A stretch of 64,000 nucleotides of DNA. Source: Lota lota. Lineage: Eukaryota > Chordata > Actinopteri > Gadiformes > Lotidae. The stretch spans positions 83,501-147,500 of the forward strand of contig JACYXH010000692.1 of assembly GCA_026745465.1 (NCBI GenBank), read 5' to 3'. Shown one piece after another: positions 1 through 9,221 of this stretch (its first letter is position 1; each line of letters begins with the position of its first letter). Made by a program: the position numbers and the translations under genes. The notes beneath the pieces were generated by a model, which was not told the DNA's origin, did not search any database, and worked only from the letters and a program-made list of their open reading frames with translations.

Positions 1-135
1 TTATTTTATTGTTTTCCTTTAACTTAATGCTATTGAATTGTTATTAAAATCATGGTTAATTGTTTCTATGTGCATTCATTTAGGATTTATTTTTATAATG
101 ACAAATTATTACTACTACTTCTATACTCTTGGCTA

Positions 136-366
<231 letters not shown>

Positions 367-553
367 TCATAAATGCAGTTATCTATGATTGTATGTATGT
401 GTGAGGTAGGGTAGTGTTTGAGAAAAAAGTTCTGCTTAGATCATCAATCATATAGCATATATTAGATGAAGAGGCTAAACTGTTTGTACAACCTGGAATT
501 GAGAAAAATATTAAAAGACTGAAATTAACCTTTTATGCATGGTAAGGATTTCA

Positions 554-727
<174 letters not shown>

Positions 728-1258
728 CTAGGGGAATTAAACATTTATGTATGTTGTAAGTCATGAATCACAGAGATATGCAACATTACAAAAAATTACA
801 AACATTAAGTAGACCACAACAAAAAGATTTATAGAGAAAAAGTCCCTGGATGAATCGACTGGTGGATTGGTACATTTCATTCTTGAGACTTTCTAAATCA
901 GATTGTTTTTAAAGGAGTAAATAACTATAATAACAGTAGAAAAGTTACCTAGTGCAGGCTTAAGCTATTAAAGTTCAGGGCTCTGAACAGGTTCAAGGTT
1001 CAAAGTATTTTGCCATCATTTCGGGTCTTGGGTACTAATGCGGACAATTTATTTTTTAATTCGTACACAATTTAGCAAGAACGCTTCAGCCGTAATTCGC
1101 GAAACAGCCTGCAATGTAATCCTTTGGGGCAATAGCTAGCACCTGGTCAATGTACGACCTCTAAAAGTGCTTGTTTTTGGTACTGAAAGGCTCAGATTTT
1201 GATTATATGTGACTGACAACAGAGAAATACAACTTTTTTTATTAACCTTTCGCTTGAT
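728..1258. other. abcc1 intron sequence without recognised features
   Basis: AT-rich intronic DNA. I see no coding remnant, terminal repeat or tRNA-like box in it. Confidence 0.5.
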
Positions 1259-1532
1259 CGGGTCTGTTTGTTATTGTTTCTAACAAAGTCTCCCTAAGGA
1301 GAAGTTTTACTCTGAAATCTTATGAGAGTTAAGTTGCAGGAACAGAACAGTGGAAACATGACTTACGAGTTGGGGAGTGGAGTGCTGTAAAGAGTTTGTT
1401 GTTTTTGGAATGCAGAAAGCGTAGTTTAGCATTATCTAAAGATTTGGGAGAAGAAGGGTTGATTTTCTGAAACAAGATTTCTGAGTGAACCTTCTCATTG
1501 AGCAAGACTTAGACACAATAACAAACAGACTG
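1259..1532. mobile_element. possible small inverted-repeat element (MITE-like)
   Basis: A block containing GTCTGTTTGTTATTGTTTC near 1261 recurs inverted near 1513-1532 as acacaataacaaacagac, giving terminal inverted repeats of about 20 bp around some 230 bp of non-coding DNA. No target duplication was recognised, so the class is open. Confidence 0.4.
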
Positions 1533-1554
1533 GATTAAAAAAAAGTATGGTGAG

Positions 1555-1690
1555 AGAGCGAGAGCAAATCAATGTGTTGCACTAGGCTCTACAATGGAAC
1601 AGGATTTTACTAATTTAAAATTCTTTTTTTTAATGTATGGGAAACACTATAGATTGCGGACCACAAAACGTTCTCTCGGACGATAAAAAA
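1555..1690 (-). repeat. dispersed repeat, inverted relative to 23868-24003
   Basis: Read on the minus strand this stretch aligns with 23868-24003. Shared landmarks are the blocks CCGAGAGAAC, TTTCCCATACATT and GCAACACATTGATT in the same order. The copies are diverged and no coding potential is seen. Confidence 0.55.
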
Positions 1691-2155
1691 ATAACAGTAA
1701 AAAATATAGCTGCAAGCAGCAATAGCGCAGCTGCATGCAGCAGCCTGAATTTGGAAATATTTGGAAATTAAGGAAATGGTGAATTATTGGGGGTCACTTT
1801 AAGTGATTTCTGCCAACCTCCTCACATGTGATAGTGCCCCCCATTAAGCCACAGCGCCACTACTGCTGGTCGTAGTCAACCATTGAAGGTGATTTTGTTT
1901 CATGCAATTTCTCAGACCAGCCTGCTGAAATTAGCTTCAGCTTCAATTAGGCCAGCCCAATGTGCAAACTGACCCAAAGTTATCTCAGTTCCAAGCACAC
2001 CATGCGTGCATGTGCGAGGACAGTGCCTCCACTGCCAGAAGTAGTAGACCATTGCTAAGTATTAGAACATAGACTCAAGGATAGTTCCTTCACTGCCGGA
2101 AGTAGTAGACCATTGCTTAGTAGTAGGCTGTAGACAAGCTGTTTCCTCAGACCAT
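1691..2155. repeat. non-coding repeat-like DNA beginning with a GCTGCAAGCAGC palindrome
   Basis: The stretch starts with tataGCTGCAAGCAGC, a self-complementary motif I associate with an abundant teleost repeat. Near 2025-2125 two short direct repeats containing actgcc-gaagtagtagaccattgct occur about 75 bp apart. No coding remnant is visible. Confidence 0.35.
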
Positions 2156-2230
2156 AGTAGGTCTCTCATAGGATTCGAACCATTGACCTTCAGCCTTGCA
2201 GGTGCGTGCTCTACCCGCAGAGATAGTGAC
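2156..2230 (-). repeat. tRNA-like sequence (pol III A and B boxes), SINE or tRNA pseudogene
   Basis: On the minus strand the sequence has an A-box-like GGGTAGAGCACGC and, about 30 bases later, a B-box GGTTCGAATCC. The candidate anticodon loop is around CTGCAAG. The acceptor stem pairs poorly, so this is a tRNA-derived repeat or pseudogene rather than a working tRNA. It is the first of three similar units in 700 bp. Confidence 0.5.
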
Positions 2231-2399
2231 GGAGAATCGACAGTGGGAGGTCAGAACATGTTTTAGAAGTGGGTGATTTCAGTGGGTTTGTTTTTAAGGG
2301 AATAAATGGGGTCCATGTAGGGAGAAGTTCATTCAGTGATATAAATTTACATTTAAAATGGGTGCAGAAAATAGGTTTTGATGAAACAAGATTAAGTGC

Positions 2400-2456
2400 A
2401 TGGAGGGATTTGAACCATGGACCTACTGCCTTGGAGGCAAGGGCTCTACTCTAGTT
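2400..2456 (-). repeat. second tRNA-like sequence
   Basis: The minus strand reads an A-box-like AGTAGAGCCCTTG followed by a B-box GGTTCAAATCC with tRNA-like spacing. It lies about 235 bp from the first unit in the same orientation. The flanks do not close an acceptor stem. Confidence 0.45.
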
Positions 2457-2827
2457 ATTGACAGATTTAACAAAGAGGGGAGACTAGAATACGTTAAGAA
2501 GTAGATGTTTTTTTTCACCCTTAACCATTTATGGAACATTACTAATTAAAGAATGTCTGAAAAATTATGTTTTTTACAAAAATAATGAAGTGAAAACATT
2601 TTATTTCAACCTGAATGATAGACATGGGATTATCTCAAACATTGATCGGAATAGAGCAAGGTATCTCTATTAATAATAAAAACATTTTTATATATCACAA
2701 TGTTTTTAAATCGTAGGACTGGCGCACTGCACTGCAATTCCTTGCAATGGGCTAAGCTTTTATACCTGCAACACTGTAAAAGGAGATAATTACCAAAAAT
2801 GAGGCAGAATGAATATTAATAATAAAA

Positions 2828-2888
2828 TCGAACCATAAACCTCTGGGACTGACACAATATGCTCAAACCAATACGCTATTGGGCGGTG
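2828..2888 (-). repeat. third tRNA-like sequence, degenerate
   Basis: The minus strand carries GGTTTGAGCATATTG and a degenerate B-box GGTTCGATTTT. Orientation and spacing match the two units at 2156 and 2400, and a short downstream block (acatgttt-gagaagtg) is also shared. Confidence 0.35.
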
Positions 2889-2984
2889 AGAAAGAAAATT
2901 GTACAAATCAGTACATGTTTGAGAAGTGTGCATTTTCTCCACACATTAGTTTTTCCATTTGACCTGGCACCCACAAGGGTCTTG

Positions 2985-3575
2985 GGCAACTTCTCACCAG
3001 AAAAGGCTTTGTTGTACATTCATTTTAAATTAGGGGTCAGTTTGTCAGCAAACACTTTATAGAGCTCCATGGGAAACCCATCTGGCCCAGGAGCCTTACC
3101 ACTCTGCATTGCCTTGATCATGTGTGTAATCTCAACAGTTGATAACGGGCTATCAAGGGAGGCCTGGCCATCTGGACCAAGGGTGGGAATGTCTAGTTTA
3201 AAAATAAATATTTGGATCTGTGATACATCCGCAACAGTGTCAGAGTGATAAAGGTCCGAATATTTATTTATTTATTTATTTATAATTTATGACCTGATTG
3301 TATGAAGTAGAATTGGGCCAATACTAATCTCGGGTATGGTGTATTGACTTGCCGATTGCCGGAGATGAGCTAATAATTTGCCAGCCTCTCACCGTGTTCA
3401 TAAAAGACCTGTCTAGATTTATGTAAAAGCTTCTCGGTTTGATAGGAAGCGGGAACATTAAACTCTGATTGAAGAGTCAAGTCATTGTAAAGAAACAGGC
3501 TTGGAGAAAGAGCATAACAACCATCAATGTCTGCAATGAGCTGCAATAGTTCGCAGCATCGTTTGGAACGGTGCT
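2985..3575 (-). pseudogene. LINE (L1-type) reverse transcriptase fragment
   Basis: Minus-strand translation gives a decayed LINE ORF2 fragment. The part nearest 3560 reads ELLQLIADIDGCYALSPS, then KLLHKSRQVFYEHGERLAN. After a gap it continues near 3130 with IKAMQSGKAPGPDGFPMELY, the conserved N-terminal block of L1-type reverse transcriptases. Stops and frame changes interrupt it. The catalytic YxDD region, endonuclease and 3' tail are absent, so it is a dead 5'-truncated or deleted copy. Confidence 0.7.
3257..3291. repeat. (TTTA)n microsatellite
   Basis: About eight TTTA units occur inside the LINE remnant. Confidence 0.8.
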
Positions 3576-3599
3576 TATTTTCAAAGGCAGTGTAAGGGA

Positions 3600-4112
3600 T
3601 TATTTGGCCCCTTATTCTTTTTATGAAGTCCGCTTCAGAGGACAGATCTATAACTTGGTGAGCACATCAAGGACATTAGGTAATGTGGAAATTTTAGTAA
3701 TCATAGCAAAAAATGATGTCACAGGGTCAATTTCAAATTACCACTGTTGCTGGTGATCACCAAACTTTTTTTAATAGAAGCCAATGGGGAAAAACGCTGA
3801 CTTCAACCATTCCAAAGGCGAAACAACTCAGAGTTGTCAAAAATGGTACACGTATAGAAAACGTGCGTAAGCAGGTGTCCGAAAAGTCAAATAAAAATTT
3901 GGCGACAGGGGGCACTATAACTCGCAATCAAAGAAAACCGATCAGCTCCATTATTCAATCAATCACAAGTCCGCCTCAAAGCGGCCCAGGGACTTGAAAC
4001 TTGCCGTGCTCACTCATTAGCCTTGCTAGCATTAGCATGTTAGCATGCTTGCAGAATATTGCGCACACGACAAGGTGGCTCACGCATTTTCTTCAGAAAA
4101 TGCACATGCGGC
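3600..4112 (+). repeat. dispersed repeat R1, copy a
   Basis: This stretch aligns end to end with 46890-47408 in the same orientation. Shared blocks include AATGTGGAAA, TGTCACAGGGTCAATTTCAA, GGCGACAGGGGGC and AAAGCGGCCCAGGGACTTGA. The palindromic run GCTAGCATTAGCATG lies near the 3' end. No protein is evident, so it is a non-coding interspersed repeat of unknown class. Confidence 0.7.
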
Positions 4113-4602
4113 GAAATGTCTAGTTTACCACTGGGCTTTTATATTGCTTCCTCTGGTAACTTGGTTCAATTCCACGATGAGGTTTATTGGCGTGCTCTGG
4201 AGGATGGATTAGCGTTCCCCCACATACTGAAGGAGGTGTTTACCATCTAAGCAACACGCTGTACCTGACCACCTAAGCAACATTTTGGCCCAATCATTTC
4301 TCAATTCATTTGTGTCTTGTGGTCAAAGTGTATTCTACAGGTTTTTTTATGTATTGAGAAAGCATTCTTACACAATGCATTATGTTTGACACAGAATATA
4401 CTAAAATGTTTAAATTAGATAACATACTACACCAAAGTATTTTATTAGTAGTTATTACATTCTCTGTGGTCATTATTTCCAGTGATGCTACAAAGCTTTT
4501 TGCTTTGGCAAAATTAGCTTGAGGCAAAAAGCTTTGTAGCTTGCCGGCTTATACAGTACAAAACAAAACAGCATTCACCTTATGTATTTATTTTTTTAGT
4601 AC
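4113..4602. other. abcc1 intron sequence without recognised features
   Basis: AT-rich intronic DNA. A short inverted pair around AAAGCTTTTTGCTTTGGC and GAGGCAAAAAGCTTTG (4492-4533) is the only structure seen. Confidence 0.4.
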
Positions 4603-4749
4603 CTTCTCTCCTCCCAGGATCGTAACTGTAATGTTGCTGATGGCCAAATCTTGGTCCTCTCGATAGCGCAGACCAAAGTTTCTGATCTCAATGAGGCCAG
4701 CTGTTGGCCATCCTGGAGGAATGATGGATGACTCTTGTTGCCACTCTGC
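4603..4749 (-). CDS. abcc1: abcc1 exon: start of NBD2
   Basis: This 147-bp exon encodes a tryptophan-containing lead-in (AEWQQESSIIPPGWP) and the first strands of NBD2, including LIEIRNFGLRYRED, and ends ILGGEK directly before the Walker A exon. The acceptor is tcctag before GCAGAG and the donor is GAGAAG before GTACTA. The aromatic residue that stacks on the adenine ring in ABCC NBD2 is expected in the LRYRED block (family knowledge). Phase is continuous with both neighbours. Confidence 0.93.
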
Positions 4750-5040
4750 CTAGGAGAGTGAGCGAGAGAGTGAGAGCGAGAGACAAAGTGATTTAACAGT
4801 ATAGCTGATTGGGCAAAGTGGTCGATGGAAGGTTAGCCCCTATGTTTGAAGTTGTTGAAAATGATTTTGAAAACGGTCTAAATTTGGTGATCAATGATCC
4901 TTGTTTAGGTACATTAAACCACGTTAAGCTTTTCACGTTAAGCCTTTTAGTCTCTTGTGTAAACAACAGCCAAGCAGACGCACAGTCGTTTGTGACAGCC
5001 TAGGTTTACAGTAACAACGTAGGCTATGTGTATTTTACCT

Positions 5041-5725
5041 GGATTATGCCCATGAAGCAGAACTGAATTTGACCTCTGTCCAAATATGCACCATCGAACA
5101 AACCACGGTCCTTCAGATCAGCAAACAGACAGATGTTAAAACTCCATTGATTCTCTCCTGAGGAAGCCCCACCAACATTCTATCCTCTGATTGGCCGTGC
5201 TTGCATTCAATGTAGCTGTCAATAGCAGAGCCATCGTGAATGTTGCGACGGAGAAAGCGATGACAGTCTCTGATTTTACCATTCTCAGTACCTCGGTCGC
5301 CTCGGACAATCCTTGGACAACCACCCAACCTTTCCACTGCCCCCATGTAGTAGCCACCAATAAGTTTTGGGTCACTGCTTGTAGTAAATGCATTCATCCA
5401 GATGATTTTCCGCGAAAATCCGTCAATGCAGCTGTTTATACAGATGCCAAAAGGCTTCAATTTGTCATAAGAGTCTAAGTGCCAAATATAATTAGGCCCT
5501 TTAGCAAAGTAGTTTCGGCGACGGAGCCGTCTCCTCACTCTGAGTTCAACACCCCTTGGATCTAGTTCTCGTAGAATTAACCGAACTTCTTCTTTTCTTA
5601 TGTTTAATCCATTCTCCTTGCATTTTGTGTACATCCACCCATATCCGTGGGGTTGGCCAGACGTTTGTAACTGTTCATAAATGAAAGAAATTGCCCGATC
5701 CAAATCGCTATATCCCTTGCGCCGG
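5041..5725 (-). pseudogene. integrase-core (rva_4-like) transposase pseudogene, catalytic part
   Basis: Minus-strand translation contains GPNYIWHLDSYDKLKPFG, which carries the first catalytic Asp, then CIDGFSRKIIWMNAF, IVRGDRGTENG (second Asp) and, after a frame change, ANQRIECWWGFLRR (catalytic Glu). This is a DDE/D integrase core found in multicopy teleost genes. Two frameshifts near 5205 and 5145 break the C-terminal part. A possible GT donor follows GIIQ at about 5040. The upstream part of the same protein lies at 7871-8025, beyond an inserted palindromic element. Exact transposon superfamily is not assigned. Confidence 0.75.
5722..5725. repeat. target-site duplication CCGG (left) of the fold-back element
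   Basis: CCGG lies immediately outside TGTTACACCG and is repeated at 7867-7870 outside the other terminus. Only one CCGG is needed to keep the interrupted integrase frame continuous. Confidence 0.75.
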
Positions 5726-7866
5726 TGTTACACCGTATTCTGTGACCCCAGGGGTCGCTGTTGCACATTTTCTGCAACATGCACGGGTTTGAAGGCATAA
5801 AGTCATTCATGTGCGGAAACATGCACGAGCTTCAAAGTAAACATCGTATCGCCATCGCTCACTCGGGATGGGTTAGCTCGTTTTGTATAGGCCGCTGAGT
5901 GGATGAAGCAAAGCGGTTGATTTGGCTCTGTGGTGGCACGATGATAACGGGTCCTTCTTTCTTGATGCAAACGTGATTATAGAAACGGTGTTGGTCAATT
6001 CTAAACAGCATTTTACACAGTAGCCTATAGTAGGAAATACTCAAAGGTAAATCAACGTAATTAAACGCTGATTGTTGCTTCTTATGGGGAAAGAAGCAAC
6101 GTTGGTGGATCGTAGTTGATCGTGGTTAATCAAATTAAATGTATTTATAAAGCACATTTAATTACAAGGGGATGGGGGAGAGATCTTTCTTCATTACGAG
6201 CCCCTCTCTGATTGCTCAAACTGTGGTTGTTTTTGTTATAATGCCCACTGTTTTTTGATTACTGCAGTATATGAAATAAACTATGAACTAATGCCTGTAT
6301 GGGCGTGAAGTGTGCGTGATTGCAGTGACTTGGGCGGATTTGCAGCGTAAGGGTGATTTTAGTGACCTAAGAGCACAATTTTTAAAAAGCCGACAGTATT
6401 GCGCCGAGTATGGTGGCCACTGAAGAGGCAGTAGCCTATAGTTCGAGTGGAAGCACAGCGGGACAAAGCACATGACAGCAACCTGTTTTTCATTTGTCAT
6501 CCTGTATAATTATTCATGTCTGCGATCATCACAGAATCCACACGCTACAGGAAACAATCCACGATAGGTCACAATCCATGATAGCTGGACGTCGTATTCT
6601 GTGACCCCACTGTAAATGCATTTTTTTTTAACTTAAACCCCAACCAAATGTGTTCAGGTCATTTGGCATCCTCATATCTGTATGTGTACAACATTATTCA
6701 TGTCTGTGATCATCACAGAGTCCACACGCAACAGGAAACCAACCATGGTAGGTCACAATCCATGATAGCTGGCCGTCGTATTCTGTGACCCCACTGTAAA
6801 TGCGAAAAATATGTAGTTAAGATGGTTAACTGGACCGTGTGGACTGTGATGATCGCAGACGTAAATAATTTTGTACACATACAGATATGAGGATGCCAAA
6901 TGACCTGAACACATTTGGTTGGGGTTTAACTACATTTTTTTTCGCATTTACAGTGGGGTCACAGAAAACGACGGCCAGCTATCATGGATTGTGACCTACC
7001 GTAATTGGTTTCCTGTTGCGTGTGGACTCTGATGATTGCAGACGTGAATAATTATACAGGATGACAAATGAAAAACAGGTTGCTGTCGGGTGCTTCGTGC
7101 CGCCGTGCTTCCACTGGAACTATAGGCTACTGCCTCTTCAGTGGCCACCATACTCAGGGCGCAATACTGTTGGCTTTTTAAAAATTGTGCTCTTAGGTCA
7201 CTAAAATCACCCTTACGCTGCAAATCCACCCAAGTCACTGCAATCACGCACACTTCACGCCCATACAGGCATTAGTTCATAGTTTATTTCATAAACTGCA
7301 GTAATCAAAAAATGGTGGGCATTAAAACAAAAACAACCACAGTTTGAGCAATCAGAGAGGGACTCGTAATGAAGAAAGATCTCTCCCCCATCCCTTTGTA
7401 ATTAAATGTGCTTTATAAATACATTTGATTTGATTAGCATTTTACAGACACATACTATGGATGGATGGGGCGTTTACTACGGTCCACCACCATTGCTTCT
7501 TTCCCCATAAGAAGCAACAATCAGTGTTTAATTACGTTGATTTAACTTTGAGTATTTTCTACTATAGGCTACTGTGTAAAATGCTGTTTAGAATTGACCA
7601 ACACTGTTTCTATATTCACGTTTGCATCAAGAAAGAAGGACCCGTCATCATCGTGCCACCACAGAGCCAAATCAACCGCTTTGCTTCATCCACTCAATGG
7701 GCTATACTAAACGAACGAACCCATCCCGAGTGAGCGATGGCGATACGATGTTTACTTTGAAGCTCGTGCATGTTTTCACACATGAACGACTTTATGCCTT
7801 CAAACTCGTGCATGTTGCAGAAAATGTGCAACAGCGACCCCTGGGGTCACAGAATACGGTGTAACA
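5726..7866. mobile_element. 2.14-kb palindromic fold-back element inserted in the integrase gene
   Basis: The two halves are inverted copies centred near 6796. TGTTACACCGTATTCTGTGA at the left end is mirrored at the right, and pairing continues through nearly 1 kb of each arm, for example GTAGCCTATAGT (about 6000-6030) with ACTATAGGCTAC (about 7560). The element is flanked by CCGG on both sides. The arms code for nothing recognisable, so it is non-autonomous. An internal segment (about 6733-6832) repeats arm sequence from about 6545-6620. The superfamily is unknown to me. Confidence 0.8.
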
Positions 7867-7870
7867 CCGG
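7867..7870. repeat. target-site duplication CCGG (right)
   Basis: Matches 5722-5725 directly outside the opposite terminus of the palindromic element. Confidence 0.75.
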
Positions 7871-8025
7871 AACAGATTACAAGACTTTAAAATCCGTTTT
7901 AAATGTATTGAAACAATATAATGGTAATGACTTGCAAGCAAAGCAGCAATGTCCTTATAATGAAGACCTAGATAAAAATATAGTACAACTACCTCCGGTA
8001 CTGTAGTCATTTCTCCAGCTGTCAC
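7871..8025 (-). pseudogene. integrase-core transposase pseudogene, N-terminal part
   Basis: The minus-strand frame from 8025 reads a helix-turn-helix-like start including VLYFYLGLHYKDIAALL and HLKRILKSCNLFR. In related multicopy genes this block directly precedes the part found at 5703-5725. The frame stops being meaningful exactly at the palindromic element. This and 5041-5725 are therefore two parts of one gene split by an insertion. Confidence 0.7.
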
Positions 8026-8057
8026 GGTCTCCAGTATGGCCCAGGCTACATAAGGCT

Positions 8058-8121
8058 TTCACGTGCTCACGTGAAAGTTTCACGTGCTCACGCGAAACCT
8101 TTTCACGTGCACACGCGAAAC
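8058..8121. repeat. tandem short palindromes TTTCACGTGCTCACGNGAAA
   Basis: Three successive units resemble TTTCACGTGCTCACGTGAAA, each self-complementary, with the variants CTCACGCGAAA and CACACGCGAAA. They lie next to the integrase pseudogene start and could be a terminus of its parent element. Confidence 0.6.
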
Positions 8122-8125
8122 TAAA

Positions 8126-8456
8126 CATTTTTTTTTGTCCCCTTAGGGGCTCCGTAGATACAAGCTAGTCATTGTAGATGGAATTTACACCACTAGGACA
8201 TAAAGTGAAGCCATTTAGTTTAATCCAGTTCCCATATATGGGGCACTTAATAATTTTGACTTCATTAAAAAGATCTAGCGAGAAAATAAAAGTTCTCCAT
8301 GTGTCATCCTGCAGTTTTATTTTGGAACGACTCCAAGAATCCAAGATGTTTGTGTTCATGTTATCAACAACGAGGAGCAAAGAGGAAACTATGGCCTGAC
8401 CTCTTTCAAACGTGCGTAAAAGGGAATATAAACAATGCTATATGCATCTCACGTCC
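8126..8456. other. no recognised feature
   Basis: Short frames of about 70 codons overlap on both strands, but neither has recognisable motifs. The stretch ends at the BEL 5' LTR. Confidence 0.3.
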
Positions 8457-8878
8457 CGTTGGAGCCATAATATACATATTGGTGTTTATACATTTTGTTG
8501 TAAAAAACAAACAAGATTATTTGTTGTTTTGTTTTCTATTTTGTTTCTAAATTGTTGGATTTGGTTTATGTACTTCGTGTCTGGAGAAATTAATTTGATT
8601 GGTTGTTAGACTACGGCAATCTCCGCCTCCTCCTTGTTAGGTCACCTTCACAGGTGTAAGGAGCAGCTGGAGGACAGCTTGGAAAGTTATTTTTGTTTGA
8701 GTAGGAGAGGTGGACAAAGAAACAGTTTAGTGACCGTAGTTTATTTATAATCATTTATTTTAGTAAACGTTTAAGTTTTTTGTAGAAAGTCAACCACGGA
8801 GAATTTATTTTGACCTAATAAATGAGGCATTTTTTGAATGAAACTAAAGGATCTCCGCGAGTGCTTATTTTCCCCCTA
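8457..8878 (+). repeat. BEL 5' LTR
   Basis: It starts CGTTGGAGCC, where the 3' LTR has TGTTGGAGCC, and ends TTTTCCCCCTA. A polyadenylation-like AATAAA lies in TAATAAATGAGG. Confidence 0.9.
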
Positions 8879-9221
8879 CGAGTCACAATCCATCTCAAAA
8901 AGGGCGACTAAGAAAATTAGATAGTGAAGAAGTCGCCATAACAAGTCACTAAACTATCTTAAAGACTAAGAAGTAAAGCATAAATTATGGGAATCCTGCC
9001 GATGATACGTCTACGGAGAAAACAGCCGGAGGGCCGTGAGTAAAATCAGCTGATCGAATCGAAATAAAGGAATGAAAGCGCCGCAGCCAGTGAGTGGGCT
9101 GGATTGACATGCTGGACAAGATATGAACTGTAAATAAATGATTAACAAAGTATTAAATGACGGTTGATGGATACCAGAGAATAATAAGGACCGGTGATTA
9201 AAACGTGATTGATCGGTAACA

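Noticed and set aside
2156-2230. Functional tRNA gene
   Set aside because: A and B boxes are present but the acceptor stem does not pair well, and two similar degenerate units follow.
7461-7733. 90-codon plus-strand frame with a mirrored minus-strand frame at 5859-6044
   Set aside because: The two frames are the same sequence seen from both arms of the palindromic element and show no known domain.
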